A stretch of DNA of 64,000 bases from Glandiceps talaboti (GCF_964340395.1 NC_135554.1:27277592-27341591); one strand, 5' to 3'; shown: positions 1 to 15,769, counted from the stretch's first letter. Numbers and translations: made by a program. The notes: generated from the sequence alone by a model not told the origin.

Positions 1-387
1 AGCATTTCTCATGGTTGTGTGATATAACAATCAATAGTTGATTTTCCAGTAAGATACACTGTGTTAGACTACATTACTTATATTGTTATGTTTACGATTG
101 TTTTCTCTTTGTTACGTTTGAAATAACATTTTTATCATGGAATGATGGAAAGACATGTTGACCTCTTTAATTGTGAGTGATTTTATACAACAAAGACTAA
201 ATGCCATCAATGACGGAAAGGGATTTTACTGGTAAACCCAGGGGATAGTTAGGTGACAACCATCCTCCTAAGTAACCTCCCTGTGCGTACAGAAAAAAAT
301 ACATAGTGTAGTTTGGCGAGATTTGTCATACATCTTGGAACCGGCAACAGGTTTATGGGCAAACAAGTCCTGCAGTGGTCAACTTAC

Positions 388-3300
388 TCTAAATTTACTT
401 CTAAGCATCTTGTTCAACATATAATCATCTTTCCAATCAGACTGTAAGTCTTCAATTTCAGATAATGTTGGAATAATTGTTTCTGATTTCTTTTTGTCTT
501 CTACTCCATGTTCCAACTTAAACATAGGATCAGTTGACAGTTTCTTGGTTGTTTCTCTGTCTGTTAACAGAAAGGAAAGTTAAGTTGACACTTGTCATTA
601 CAGTATATGGAATGATGCCATGTTAATTCAATATCTACAACTTTTTCTTTTGTTTCAACAAGAATGTTTTCATTATTACACATCAGTCAACCAGTGCAGA
701 CTGGTGAGGACTGTCCTCAAGGTTATCAGTGTTCTTCCAAAATTTCATCTATGCAGAAACAGTTCCTTTTGTTAGAATCAGATACAAGTAGTAAACACTT
801 TATCTAGATAAGTATATATACATATTTTTGTATATCACTGAAGTACATGTTGCCATGTCATATGATCTAATTGCATCCTGGGGTAAATATAGTTCATGAA
901 TTTCATATGATTTATACGATTTCAAAATATATAACCCTTGTTTTCACTTCATAATACTTACACAGTACTGTCCGGGCAATGAATGCCTCATAACATGGGC
1001 AAAGTTAGCATGCACTGTAAGTTAAAGTGGTCTTGAAGAGAACTCAAATCAATGAATGAATTATTGCAATATACCTTCTGGTGCAACTTGTTCATTTTCT
1101 TCTGGGTCCCATTTTTCATTTTTCCTCCGTGCTCCACTCACAATAACATAATCCAAGTTTTTTGGATCAGTCTCTATTTCAAAATGGCTATCACAAAGAT
1201 GACATTTCATCCTGAATCGATAGATTGGAGTTGAGTAATAGTTGCCAACTTTCTTCTTCTCAGCATTGTATCTGACACCTGTGAATAAAGACACAATGAA
1301 CATTTCAAGCATTATGACTTCACCAGTACATTAGTATTGTTATTTGACTTTATCTAAACTTGATTGACTGTTGAGCCAAAATCGCTTGTCACAGTGTTGA
1401 GATAAGAAAATATACAAAGATATACATTTATAAAACAATAAATTTACTCTCGCATAGCATCCTGCAGTCAAAGTAGGATATTAATGTCGATGAACTTTAT
1501 TGTAATATACATAATATTCATTGTAAGATTGGATGTAGACTGTAAAATATGTCGTGTTGTTCTGCCCTCACTGGCCTCCTCTGTCACAGGGGGTTGACAG
1601 GGGTTGACTGATGTGTGAGGTCGTCCCGTCATGACGAACCTTATAGACTAGATTTACTAAACTCAATGTTCAGGGTCAGTTTGTCATTAATACATACATC
1701 ATAATTTCAGTATGTAAAATTAGCCACAATAATGGCAAAAATTCCCACCCAGATACCCAGATAACTAGTACTCTTAGTAAATATACAGTACATGCATAGT
1801 ATGAGTGCTATGCCACTGCATGTTGTTGTAAAAACCCTTTGCAATAGAATTCGACCAAAACTATATTTTAAAATTTCATTATGTGGGCAGCCAGTTGGCA
1901 GAAAAGGAAATGCCCCCTTCAGCATCTCACTGTCTGGTGTCTTAATGCAGTCTATATAAGATATTGTTTTATAGAAGCCCTAGGTCAGTTGAAAATAACA
2001 ATTTTGTTTTATAGAAGCCCTAGGTCAGTTGAAAATAACAATTTTGCTGTAATCATGACACATAAGTTATTGTTTTATAGAAGCCCTAGGTCAGTTGAAA
2101 ATAACAATGTTGTTGTAATCATAACACATAAGTTATTGTTTTATAGAAGTTGAATATAACAATGTTGTTGTAATCATAACACATAAGTTATTGTTTTATA
2201 GAAGCTCTTGGTCAGTTGAAAATAACAATCTTGTTGTAATCATGACACATAAGTTATTGTTTTATAGAAGCCCTAGGTCAGTTGAATATAACAATCTTGT
2301 TGTAATCATAACACGTAAATTATTGTTTTATTGAAGCCCAAGGTCAGTTGAAAATAACAATCTTGTTGTAATCATGACACATAAGTTATTGTTTTATAGA
2401 AGCTCTTGGTTGACAATAACAATCTTTTTATTTTTTGCAAAGGACAAAATGAAAGTCATTTAGATCATGAGGATGACATGCAACAAAAGAATGTCCTGTT
2501 CTCCCCAATTACTTTGTATTTCAACACGGAAGATTCACTTTTTTCAACTTGATCTATATTCAAATACAATAAACTTACCCATGCCAACATGACTATTACA
2601 TCCATCACACCATATATTGTATGGCAACTCAAACCGAATAATAAGGATGCCCTTATTCAGTTTACGAGCTCTTTCACGGAGTGGATGGACGCCATGGTAA
2701 CCATTCAATGACTTGTGTTTAGCTGGATCAAAGTCAGGGGGATAATACTTGTTTGTGCCTTTTCTTTCTCCCTGCATCAAATCAAAATACAAATATTCAA
2801 TTTATTTTTAAAAAAAAACAGAATTGGAGACCAACTACTGAAGAGGAACTCAGTCTCTTCGAAATATTTAGGTTTGAAATTTATGGTTCATGATTTAGAC
2901 AGAACCTCAGTGTAATAAATTAATACATACATTGTTTTGTGTGTATATTATATATAAGTTTTAAAAAAATATTACAACACAATAACTTACTATTCATTTA
3001 CAATCAATATTTTACACAATACTCTCTCAAATACAGTATCTATCAACATTTAACAACAGCAACAACAACAACAACAACAACACTAGTTTGCGGTCTGTAT
3101 GGGTCTGAATTAATGTCTGATGTATTATAGAATTTAGAAACTCACAATTACATTTTATAGTGACTTAAGTATTCCCTTTCAACATCATAGATTAAAACAA
3201 AATTTAACTTTTGGAGAAGTTCACTCAGCTCTGGCCAGGCAATATCAGTATTATTAGTATTACAATTTACATTGAAGTTGACCTGTTTACTGGGTTGATA

Positions 3301-3412
3301 TTGCCGTTACCGGGGCCTGATACTGAAAATAAACGGTAGGTTTCATAGTTTTGTACCGATTAAACGTATCCTTACTATCTATTGAATAAATTTTGTCTGA
3401 AATACGTACCAT
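388..3412 (-). CDS. YJU2B: Splicing factor YJU2B / CCDC130 (CWC16 family), 5' part, 3' end off window
   Basis: Minus-strand exons 3410-3412 (ATG only), 2579-2771, 1075-1278 and 388-560 join in phase to exactly 191 codons, and a donor (GTAAGT) follows 388, so the gene continues off the left edge. The protein opens GERKGTNKYYPPDF and has LRERARKLNKGILIIRFE, then WCDGC (about residue 60) and MKCHLC (about 90), the paired Cys motifs expected to bind zinc in the CWC16 family. Later come TDPKNLDYVIVSGARRK and DLQSDWKDDYMLNKMLRSKF. The family acts in the nucleus as a spliceosome-associated factor; that is family knowledge. The start rests on homology: ATG followed directly by GTACGT at 3409, spliced to an acceptor before GGAGAAAG. 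An in-frame ATG at 2775-2777 just upstream of exon 2 would give MQGERK and is the alternative. The C-terminal low-complexity tail is missing here. Confidence 0.9.
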
Positions 3413-4113
3413 TTTGGAGTGTTTTCCTTAAAACTGCAACATAAGCAGGGAGACGACACACCAGCTTACGAAAGCATCACGTTTGACCCGCCTCTGACCT
3501 CATGGACCTTACGAGAAAACCCAACGTGAAAGAACGAGATTTTACTGTCACTCATAAATAATCAACATCTTATTATCCTCAGCTGAGGCAGAAGCTCTGG
3601 AGTTCGTCTGACAATCTTTGACTTGCATGACAGATGAGAATTCAAGCGAAAGATTTCACAGAGCAGTGGCTCTAAAACGAGTGAAGAAATAGGTAATCGG
3701 ATCTCGACTCAGACGACAATCGCTCTGTATCGAGTATCGTGGATTTGGATGGAATTTTGAACATCGAGTGTAGAATTTGTAACCGGCGAACAGGGAACTT
3801 ATCGGGCCAGAGGTCATACGCAGTTTGCCCACGTATTTGGTCATTCTGAAGTAACCTATTATGCAAATTGTCATCAGTGACACGCATTAGTTTCGTAACT
3901 TTTGTGCAGTATTTTCAAAGAATTGTCAACCGCTTCAACCATCCCTCCAGACAGTACCATCGAACCAACGTCTACGTTTTGCAAGGTCACTGTACAGTAC
4001 GATGACACAGTCGTGGTGAGTGGGGCGCTGACGTTACCTTGTACTTCGTTGTAGACTTGTACTTCGTGTACAGTAGATTCCACAGATTCTCCGACTGTTC
4101 ACTTGATACAACG
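3413..4113. promoter_or_regulatory. Head-to-head promoter region between YJU2B and AGL
   Basis: The start codons of YJU2B (minus, 3412) and AGL (plus, 4114) lie 701 bp apart and diverge, so both promoters and 5' UTRs must sit here unless further non-coding exons exist. The stretch is richer in G+C and CpG than the flanking introns, which suits a CpG-type animal promoter. I see no convincing TATA box and did not find a clear shared motif. Open frames at 3656-4083 on the minus strand have no recognisable similarity and are not called. Confidence 0.5.
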
Positions 4114-7100
4114 ATGGGTGACCAGGTTAGACGGTTGACCCTTAATGATGGTGATCATCTCAACACTACTCTGTACAGACTGCAGAAAGGTTTGTAGACA
4201 TTACGTGTATTTTGTCAATTTTTGTTTGTCACGACGCGTCTACAAAACAACAAAGTTTAACCCGGGGGTGTAACACTCAGAGTGGGTTATCGCCAATACC
4301 GTGAGTGTGAACCACCACAGCTAGTCTGAATTCGTATATCAGTGATAAATCCAGCCACTAGACTATGGGTACATATTATGTTTACACATATAACACGGCA
4401 ACTCTTGTATCTGCACACTAGAACTACATGTACCTAGAGCCCTCTCCCGTATAGTGTATGGACCCCACCCACACTCAAGATAAACAGTACAGTGGGAAGT
4501 CTTCGCACACCTTTGTTGATTGCCCTACATCTTAGACTGTACAACTAGAACTGTTCTCTATAGTGGTCTGAGCCTAAATGCGACCCAATTCCCATTCTAT
4601 TCAGTGTGCCCAAAGATGCATGTACATATTTCAATGATGTTCAATTCAAACTGTCTATACACAGAAAAAAATAAATACTAACAACAACAACAACAAAGAA
4701 AAAACATGCATCAAAAAGTAAACAGTTGTCAAGAGTAGTAAATTTTTTTGTTTGTTTATGAAATGTTGAAAAAGGAACAGTAATTAGAAGTATTAAAAAC
4801 ATGTTTTCTTTTGATTTAAATGTGGTTTGTTGACAATATATTTGAACTTGGAATAAAGGTACAAACATGTACAGTTACTGTAGCCCAGTTAACATGTGTA
4901 CTTGTCATAGAAAAGATTTCTGAGAATATGTATTCAGAGTTTGAAAGGTCAGTTTGAAATCCCTGCGTACATGCTCATAATGAGAGTCATATCTTTGTTG
5001 ACTTTTCACATACAGATCAAAATTAGCAAAGTACCAGTAATAACCAGTATGTCATATTCCTGTACTACTAGCATGTGTTTACTGTCAGTTCCCCCCCCCT
5101 CTCAGTATTTTAATTATTTGTGTAGTGTTTTTCAATTATTGATTTATTTATTTAGTTCACTCCTTTTTAGTGCACTCTCTTTGGTCAGTGTCCAGTTGAG
5201 ATAGTTAGAACAGCACAGGAAGTGATTCAACAGAAAGCAAAAGAAAGAAATGTGATAGTTATCTAGACAGCTAAAATCATGGTGCAAAAAGGAAAAAGAG
5301 TACCGTAACATGCAGGGATTATTTCAGAGAGAATTCTAGATGTTTCATAGATTCAACATACAACTCATAATAAGTATTCCAATTTTGAAGAGTTTGGTAA
5401 AGAATAAAATCTAATATACATAAATGCATATAATTTTGTATTCCTTCAGTGTCTACTAAAAGGTTGACTAAAATCAATAAAACAACAACAAAAAACAAAC
5501 AAAAAACCCAGTATCATTGCAAGTTGGCTTTTTTAGATGATACTAATAGATGATTTTGATATCAGATTCTGTGATGAAAGAGGATGGTTGCCTAGGAGAC
5601 AGTGAGATGGAGTAAGTTATTAGAGACTACACTTAGAACAGATGTAGATGACAATGTACGGTATTGATAAATATTTACAGCAAGTTGTGAAGATGACTAT
5701 AAAACTTAAAAGTATCAAAGAATTGGTTACATTTATCTTAGCAGTAAGTGAAAGTCTCAGGTATTACAACAGATTATGTATGTTTGTGAGTTTGACAGAT
5801 CAAAAACCTTTATTTTGCACTCAATTGTCATTTTTTCAGATATTATCAAGTACATGTATACTTGTAGGGCAATTGAAGCTAAATTATAATATTACCATAT
5901 ATGCCCATTGGCAGCATGAGAGAAAAGGTAGCTTGTACCTCGGGCTCATTAAAAATATGATTTTACAAAATACTCTTACATGTATGTCAGGCAATCTATC
6001 TGACTCAAAATCATAATCACAAGAATGAATATAAATTTCCCACTATATAACATTTCACTCTTTATGTAATTTTATTACATATAATTATTTACAGTAACAT
6101 CACAGCCCTGATATGGAGATTTGCATTTTCAGAACCTTCCTCATGTTTCTAGGTTAGCCATGGTTTATATATGATATGCTGCCATGGTTTATGTATGATA
6201 TGCTACCATGATGTGTTATATCATCAAATGCAAATTGTCGCAGCTTGCTAAAGAAAATGGAAATGAAATTCAATACTTGTGTATAAATGATTATATAAAC
6301 AATAAATGTAATACATGTTTGTTGCTAATTATTGAGGGTCTGAGCTAAATAGATTCATATTGAAATGTGCTCATTTTGTATGCGACAACAATGAAGTCAT
6401 GAGAAGGATAATTTCTGCCTAGGTATTTTCAAATTGCATTGTTTGCATTGCCCTGCAAAGTAGGGTCTTCAGCTTTACATTTACCATACCTTTTATCTGT
6501 CAACATGTCATGTTGGACTTAGTTCTAAAACAGCCCATATTAGTTTCTACACACTTCCACTTGGCATAAAATGAATGGAAACTGCTATTTCCTGTCCTGT
6601 TGAAGAGCTATGTTATGGATGTGAATAATTAGCATAATTACTTGAATAGAAAACTAAGTTTCCTTTCTTGTTGGAATGAGAAGTCATGTGTACTGTTATA
6701 AACCACTAGTCCTCTTGAACACAATGCTAATTTCTATTCTGGATGCAACAATGATCGCTAGATACCATCTCCTCTGCTCCCCCTGCCTTTCCCTCAATAC
6801 CCGACAGTTTTTAATGTTTGCCAAAAAATTTACTGATGGCATATTGACTAAGATACTGCATGTTGAAGTCTCCAAAACCTTCAAATTACCAATTCATCTA
6901 CCCTCCCCAATATACCTGTGGAAATTGGGAGATTAAAATCAGTGCGTGTCCAAGGGTCAAAATTCTTCATATTACCGGGTATCAGCTTCCCCATTCTGAT
7001 AGTTTCTAAAATATTAGTCTATAAAATTGACCATTTGAAATGTAGACCAAATATGCTGTACATGTATGTCAAAGTGCTTCAAATTACCATCCTCCCCATA

Positions 7101-9823
7101 GACTTTCTTAAATTGGTCAATGGAATTAATAGATGAAATGTATAAATACTACACATCAAATTGTCAAAATCCTACAAATTGTTGAAAGAGATAGTAGCAT
7201 ACTGTACACACATGTATACTAGTATATATACAATAAACTTCAGAAGTTGCCATTCCATGCGGTTAATTCAGATGTGACAACTGCTGTGAACCAGCAGAAT
7301 TTCTAGATGGTTATGGAGACCCTGGGAAATAAAGATATCACAAATGCCTCCAAGATTTCACAAATAGTTTTAGAATTTTTATATGAAATATAACAATCCA
7401 GAGGTCAAAGATTTTGATGTGGAAGTTTTCCTTAGAAAGTTGGCATTATTGTCAAGCATTTAATTTATAGGATTTCTGTTTGTATTTCTATAATGTAATT
7501 TCAATTTTCAGTTACATGGATGTTATCATAGAATCCATAAAATGATTGGGTCTTGCTATTAGTACGGTTCAGTTCAGTTCAGTGCCCTTGTCTTCTACAA
7601 TGTCAATATGAATTGATTCTGTATGGCAGCAAGGAAATAATCTGTGTTCATTCTTATGCAGCTGTATCATTTCAGTCATTTGGACTTGATCCAAAATCTA
7701 GAATGGGTCCTTAAGGGATTTTGTACTTAGTACTATAGTAGCAATTACATTATCCTGAATTGTGATGTTTCTAAGGTAAAGCTGCTCCTGTACATGTAAG
7801 GCCAAGCTATGTGTAGAGTAAGTGGTAGACTATATCAAAATGTACATGTATACAAATATATAAGTGACCCAGTTTGGTTTTCATTTTATCAAATTGTTTC
7901 AGGTACAGTATTGTTGTTTGAAAATTAGTATGCATGATTTGTAATGGACAAAGACTTGGAAAGTGTGTGTGTAAGGAAATCCTGATTTCAGACCATGTAG
8001 TAGAATACTAGAACTAGAAATTCAAAGAGCAGTGTACAGGAGATCATGTGCTCTGTTTTAAAATCAATGCATAGCATTACAATTGAGTGTGTTATAATGC
8101 GCATTATATTCATTCCTAAACTAGCAATGATATAACATCTCTTCAGATAGTGAGTTAGCTTAGAATGGCAACAACAGAAAGACATCAAAGCCTGATCAAA
8201 GCTTACAAACTCTGCACATCAAGAAATCAACTGACAGTCATGACCTTTTGACCTCGTTATAGTACCTCATCATCTACTACAACAAATACCTTTCACTGGA
8301 ACTGTTAAACTGTTACAGCAAATAGACTCAATCTGAAAAAAAACAACCCCAGAATCTGATTCTTTATATATTGTTATGCCAAAGTTGTGTAGAATATACC
8401 AAGGGCTGTAATGATACCAAGGGTGAAACACTGTGTTATATTTTTGTGTTTCCATGGAAATGTATGATATTTTTCCTAATTTAACAAATCTAAGGCACAC
8501 TTTGCTCCTTCTCACAATCAAGGTTAGACTGTATAAACAGCTAGTGTTTCTAAGTTAATGGATTTAACTTGGTATTGCACTGTAACTTTTGTTGCAATGC
8601 AAAGTGAAGTCCATGAACGTAGTCTGAACTTCTGCACAGATGAGCTTTCATCACCTAGTGTTTCCACATGTTATAACCACATTCAGGGGCATGTTATGGA
8701 TTCAGTTGGTGTATTTTAAGGAAACAGTTGTACTATAAATGCAGTGACTTAGTCCTAAGGGTGGTAATAATGCATTGCAGTTTCTGCACTAGATGAAAAC
8801 TATAATATATCTCTTACAACTTGTTTATTTTCTGCTGTTTGTATCAGCTGACAACACCAAAACAGCTGTTACTGTCATGTAGGGGGAAAAACAAAGATAA
8901 TGAAAATTTCTTTTTGATGAGGGATTTTTCAAACAGGCATGTAGATTAATTTTAATATAAAAAGTATAAGTACCTACTTAGTCTGTAATGGTTCAGCAAT
9001 TGTGTGTTTTTTCAACAAGTATAAATATCAGATAGCATATCTGCCACATCACTAAACCTTACTATAGTGTATATTACATGTAGGTTTGTTTTCTATTAAT
9101 ACAAGTGTTGAGTTTTCAAAACTTATCATCTTAAATAATCTTAATTCATTGTAGTCTTTAGAATTTGATTGTTTGAAATGTGGCTATGTTATATGTTAGA
9201 TTTATTTTAAAAATGAAAAATGTTTAAAACATGACCGCCATGTTATAACAATAAATAGTCAGATATGCTAATTTTTTTCTATGTCTGTTTAGATATGTCC
9301 GTTTAGTTGCAGAAATCATCACCTACATGTAAGTTAGGGAACACATCATTGGTATACACTTGTAAGTTAGGGAACACATCATTGGTATACATGTATTAAA
9401 GTTAGGGAACACATCATTGGTATGTTTGTTAATTATGTATTCACTACAATTTGTAGTGTGGTTTACCAGGGTTGTAATTTGTCATTTGCATTTTATTCTG
9501 AGGCCAACTTTGCATTAAATTTGTTGATGATATGTCCATTCAAATTTGTATTATAACTTGTATTTTAGGATGGAAATTACACTTTGTACTGGGGCCATCT
9601 TTACAGCATAGAAGAGTGAGAGTGTTCTGTAATCACCCTCCATCACCAGACAAGTCATATGATAGAGGAGAATACTTTGAGATTCCCTGGCAATCTTACA
9701 GCAAGAGTAAATGTGATCAGTCTGATAACTACTGTGAAATCAATCTGCATCGTGCTGGCTCATTTCGCTACTTCTTTACATTTACCAAATGGTAAGTCAT
9801 AAAGTGGTTTGTCAGTGTACAGA

Positions 9824-9859
<36 letters not shown>

Positions 9860-12176
9860 CATGTGTATGCGTGTGTATGTATGTATGTATGTATGCATGT
9901 ATGTATGTATGTATGTATGTATGTATGTATGTATGTATGTATGTATGTATGTATGCATGTATATAATTGTATGTATGGATGGATGGATAGATAGTGTTCA
10001 TGTGTTAGTGCTAACAAATTGGTCTCAGTATCTGCATCTATGTTTTGGTTTGTCTGCTGGCATATATACATTATGTATGTGTATAGCTGTTTGTATACTG
10101 TAGTATGTGTGTATCTGTGTATGAAGAATTGTTATATTAGCCAATCTTTTACTTTACTTCCACATAATAGTCATTATATATATATATTTTTTTTTATGAG
10201 ATACTTGTAATGTAATGTGACATGTTATGATATACAATTGACATAAAGTTATATTAAAGTTATTAATTAACGTATTAACATGCTAGTAAATAATTTATAT
10301 GTCTTGTTAGTTGACCTGTAAACCCTACACATGTAGGATCTATGGTTGACCCCAGTTGACCCTGTAATGGACACTTCTCATTGGTACAAGGAGTGCTGTT
10401 ACTTTTAATAATATGCAATCAGACACATTTTACCAGCTGGTAAATCATCTATCTAGTGTTTTGCTGACAATCCTGTAAATCAATACTTCTCCATATAAAT
10501 GTAACACTACATAGATATGGACATAGCATATTATAAGGAGTAATGTATAATATGTAACATTTTAATTTATGTATTAGCAGACACATTACAGCTGGTGAAA
10601 TCATTATCCTGACAACTGTACTGATTGTTCTGTGGTTGACCAGGGTTGACCCTGCAATGAATAAGTTTCCATTAAAGTATCAAACCCATGTTTTCTTCAA
10701 TGTGGTAAAAGCACTTGTAATTGATTCCTTAATGTTACATTGAAGTACATGTAACAGGAAGTCTAAAATACATATATCACAGTCCTTAATGTTAGGAGAT
10801 GTTAATGTGTATATAACAATATAACACATGCCAGCAAAGGCAATATCACAATTTATTGCCTGACCAAGGGCTGGCACACTTTATCCCAATGTTTTGATTA
10901 TGCCCAAGGTGAAGGCAAGGGTAACATCAAATGTTGGTAAAGCGTGTTTGGCCAAGAGTAGGCAAAAAAATTTGTGATATTGCCTGAGCACATTTTTACC
11001 AGTACTATTTTATTACACTGACCAACCATTTCGTCATTCGTCAAGTAAGTATTGTTAGAAAAATATGTTAAGCATCATCCATGAAAAGTTTCTATTTGAT
11101 GGCGAATTTCCAGATTTTACATGTCTTTGAAATTGGACATGACATAATTCACATTATTTACTGCAACTTGGGCATCACTACTATCAGTTTGTTATTATAT
11201 AATTTGAAGTACATAACTAATGGCCTTGACTTCATGTGCATGTGACACCAGAAAACAATACTTTTGCTGTAGAACTTGAACGTGCATTGGCTGACATGAC
11301 ACCAGTGACTGTGTTGTCTTGGTCATTTATTAGTCTCTGTATGTGTGTGTGGGCAATATCACTTTGCCAGTGTCTATTTGAAAAAGGTCATATGATTCTA
11401 CTCTGACCAAAGAGAACTTTTGTAAAAAAAAAAAAATACATTTATGTTGAGGTGCAACAGACATGTAAGAATAACTTTATGTTTATGAATTCAATGTTTC
11501 TTAGCCATACCTCTGGTTATTTATTCGCCTCCAGGTTACTGGATATATCATCTATAGATCTATATAAATGTCAAGCAGTGCTTAGTAGGAATGGCAACAG
11601 TAGCACTATCATGTCGGTATAAGATAAATAAATGTTACATGTCACAGGTCAGCATGTCAGAATTGAGTTAATGTAGGAAAATGTTTGGATAATTAAACAA
11701 TATTATTGGATTTCCAAACAGTATTTTAGTCAGTATAGTTTGCTAAATTTATGAAAGACTACACATTTCTGTGATATTATCAAATAAGTAATTGTTAAGG
11801 TAGCATGTTTTAAGTCTTACTAGTTGGTGCTTTAGGTCTGGAACCCCCCCCCCCCCCCCCAGTGAAATTGACACCTCACATGTCATCATTAAAAAAGGAA
11901 TTGTGAAGTGAACTGACAGTTGCATAGTAGTAATCTTACCCCTGACATTTTTTTTTGTAATTTTTATCCTCCATGACAAGTCTTGATATGTTTATTTTAA
12001 ACTCTGAGTTGATGAAAGATATCATTTACCATATGAAATACTTTTACATGAACAGTGTGGTGAAAACAAAACAAACTGATGTGAATTATTTAAAGTTTTG
12101 ATTAAATGTTGTTATCCATCAAAACTCACAAAGTTGATGATGACGACAATGATGATGACGGTGATCGTGGTGGTGG

Positions 12177-12222
<46 letters not shown>

Positions 12223-12226
12223 AATC

Positions 12227-12274
<48 letters not shown>

Positions 12275-15200
12275 GATAAAATGTGTTACTTTTCTAGATG
12301 AATTTATTATAGTACCTCAGCTTTCTGAAAGAGATGTTATAGATACTCTGTAGACAATGTACCACCTAGAAAGTTAACTCTTTGAGCAGATTTTTTAGGA
12401 TCAATCAGCTCCTGAGTTTTAAGTTTTGGAAGCAAAATGTTGTAAAATTCTCATCAACATTCATTGTGAGAAATGCCATGTGTTTATCTATATAATACAA
12501 ATAATCATCAATTTTGTTGAATGACTGTTTACTTTACAGGTATACTTTAAGTCTTGTAGAAATAATTCTGCAGCAATTTCTGTTTTTCAGTCTGTCAAAC
12601 TTTTTCTTCATTTCAAAATATAATAAAAATCATACATTTTGGCCAGATGTTCATAAGAAAGGCAAACTAAAAATAGCATACACATAATTCAGGCATTTTG
12701 TGGTCAGACAAATTCATCAATATATCATTAAACTGACTTGAGATGGAATATGTACATAACCAGCTGATAGTTTTAAACTGATTAATTACAAAGTATTTTA
12801 TATTTTGGTTCTTCACGTAATCAGCTCATTTCTACTCAATGTTATATGATTCCCATGTTGTAACACTTGATACATGATGATGTACCAAATACTGATGCAG
12901 ACATTTGATCCTAGTTTACATTTCCAATGTGCTATATTTAGACTGTTTAACATTTAGGAGATAGAAGTTTTCCTAAGGAATATATTTCCTTTAAATTGTA
13001 AGGCATATCCATATGCATCCTGTCTGACCATACTGCATCAATGAAGTTGTCATAGTATTAGTCAGTCTGACTACAATGATGAACATTGACCTGAGAGTGG
13101 TGATATTGAGTTTGATAAAAAAAACCTGACAAGTCCTTTAGTTCTGATGTTTTAACCTCACAGGGGAGGTCTTCTTCAGGGTCTAAAAACAGTAACATGA
13201 ACAAACCCAATTATATGCATAGTTAGTCATTCCTAGAAATTGGTTCCTGGTGAAGGAAATGATGAAATTTAATTCATCATCCGTGTATGTAAATTTTTGA
13301 GTTGTGGGCCATTCTTTTTATAGTGGAGATTGAACGTTTCCGTGAACTGATTTCTATCTCTGATATTATCCCTTTATGTATCTAGTGTGTAGGACGGACT
13401 ATCAATATTCAATGATATTATTCAATTCTTCCCAGTTGTGTCGCAAAATTGCTGGAATATACATGTAGGTTTACCAGTATAATATAATATACTATCTATG
13501 AAATCAGGAAGTTCTCTCACAGTGGGTTGTCTTAGGACATTGCTTGAATGATTAGAGATTTATTCTTTGAAATCATGAAGTTCTCTCACAATGGGTTGTC
13601 TTAGGACATTGCTTGAATAATTAGTAGACTATCTATTTCTTTGAAATAACGAAGTTCTTCCTGGGTTGTATTACGTAATTGCAGCAATATAGATTAAATA
13701 TTTCTATGAAATAGATAACTTCTTTCTCAGGAGGTTGTCTGAGGACATTGCTTCAATAATCTATATTTCTATGAAATCATGAAATTCATCTTCCTATATT
13801 TAAATTCTGTTTATTATGTAACACTTTACCATTTCCATGATATTGTGTTTTACTGTTGTGGCAGTGGATAGCGATTATAAAGAAGATAATATCTGTGAAA
13901 TATGTCATATTCCTGTTATGGGAAAGATAAAAGATTTCAAGGTTTGACCACTAGGAATGTAACATTCAAATGTTGAGATATATAAAAGTAGTGTTTTTGG
14001 TGAAGAAAATTAGATATATTCAAATTGTCTCATGTATTGATGAAAAATGGAGTAAAATTAACAATCCACGGTGACACTGGTAGAAATGTTGTATATTTGA
14101 TACATTTGTTTTGTCTTTTTAATATTACAGGAAAACTCAGCAAGGTTCAGGATTCTTTGTTGTTGACCCATCTCTCAAGGTCGGCCCTGAGGGCGATGAG
14201 CTACCACTAGACTGTGTTTGTCTTCAGACTGTGCTGGCAAAGAGTCTTGGTCCGTACAAACAGTGGGAAAAGAGAATCGAAGTGGCTAAAGAGTCTGGCT
14301 ACAATGTGATCCACTTCACTCCATTACAAGAATTAGGGGCCTCCAAGTCGTCCTATTCTCTTAGAGACCAGCATGCGATTAGTCCTCACTTCCATGATGA
14401 CGGTCAGAAACCAACTTATGATCAAGTCGGCCAATTTGTAGAGAAACTAAACAAGGAATGGAATATGGTATGCATCACAGATGTGGTATGGAACCACACA
14501 TCATTTGACAGTCCCTGGTTACAGAATCATCCAGAATGTGCTTACAACCTTGTCAACTCACCTCATCTTAGACCTGCCTATGTTCTTGATAGAATCATGG
14601 TCCATTTCACAAGGGATGTCATCAATGGCAAATGGGAGCATAAAGGAGTTCCTCAATACATTGACAATGATAATCATTTACATGTAAGTATGATTGAACA
14701 AAACACGTACAACACATCCCAATACCAAATGTTAGAAAGTCATTGCAAGGATATACAAGCAATAATTAGAACAACATGTGTGTCTATGTCCAGCAGTATC
14801 TATGATAAGCATAAGCCAATTTCAAACCTTGCGTAAAGATGACATTCCATAGTGGCCATATGCACGCCTTTTAACTTCCTGACATTATGAAATTTAACTA
14901 AATAAAGTTGTAATATGTATTACAATTTGCATGTAACAAAAGGTCTCAAGTTTTAAGGACTTCAGTGCTGAAGAATTTCAAAATCTATGGACCTTGTGAT
15001 ATATGAAGGATTTCAAATACATATCTTTTTATATCAACACAACAAGGGCTACGAGATGCAGTACAAGTACATTTTGGTGCCAGGATATTTTGTTAAATCA
15101 TGAAATTGTCACTTTGTGTCACTGTAAATTGATTTTAATTTCCATTGCAGGCAATAAGATCTGTGCTACATAATGATGTTATACCACAGTATAAGTTATC

Positions 15201-15695
15201 AGAATTTGTTCAAGCCAATGTAGATGACCTTGTTGAACAGTTCCAAAAACTTGCTGCAGGTGAGATGAAAACTGATGTCTTAAGTCCATTGTTATTATGT
15301 GTTATCAACATATATTACAATAATTACTCTAACTAATTTTCTTTTGGGGGGGGGGGGGGGGGGAGAATTTTTATTTTTATTTACATTATTCATTCATCAC
15401 TGCCACGGCCCAAACACAATTTTGGCATACCTGAGAGTAATAGTCTTGTGTAAAAGAAATTAATATCACATATGATATATCCTGTTACTTATATTAAAGA
15501 TCAAATCAGAATGCTAAGAAGTACACAGACACAATGCCTTAATTGAATTCAAGTAATATTTTATAATTATCTGTTCAGGAAGAACAAAATAAGGGTTTTA
15601 CTTTTCGAAATTATTTTTATTGTACAGCCAGAAATAGATTTTTCCACCAAATTGATTTTGTGGTCTGCACCCCCCCCCCCCCCCCCCACCACACA

Positions 15696-15769
<74 letters not shown>

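Noticed and set aside
3656-4083. Small minus-strand frames in the YJU2B-AGL gap
   Set aside because: They overlap one another in different frames, have no recognisable similarity and lie in the promoter region of two confident genes.
5648-6016. 122-codon plus-strand frame in AGL intron 1
   Set aside because: No homology, AT-rich composition and no splice context. It is probably a chance frame.
9760-10103. Open frames of about 100 codons on both strands
   Set aside because: They arise from (GTCT)n and (GTAT)n repeats next to AGL exon 2.
12098-12301. Poly-Met open frame
   Set aside because: Translation of a (GAT)n microsatellite in AGL intron 2.
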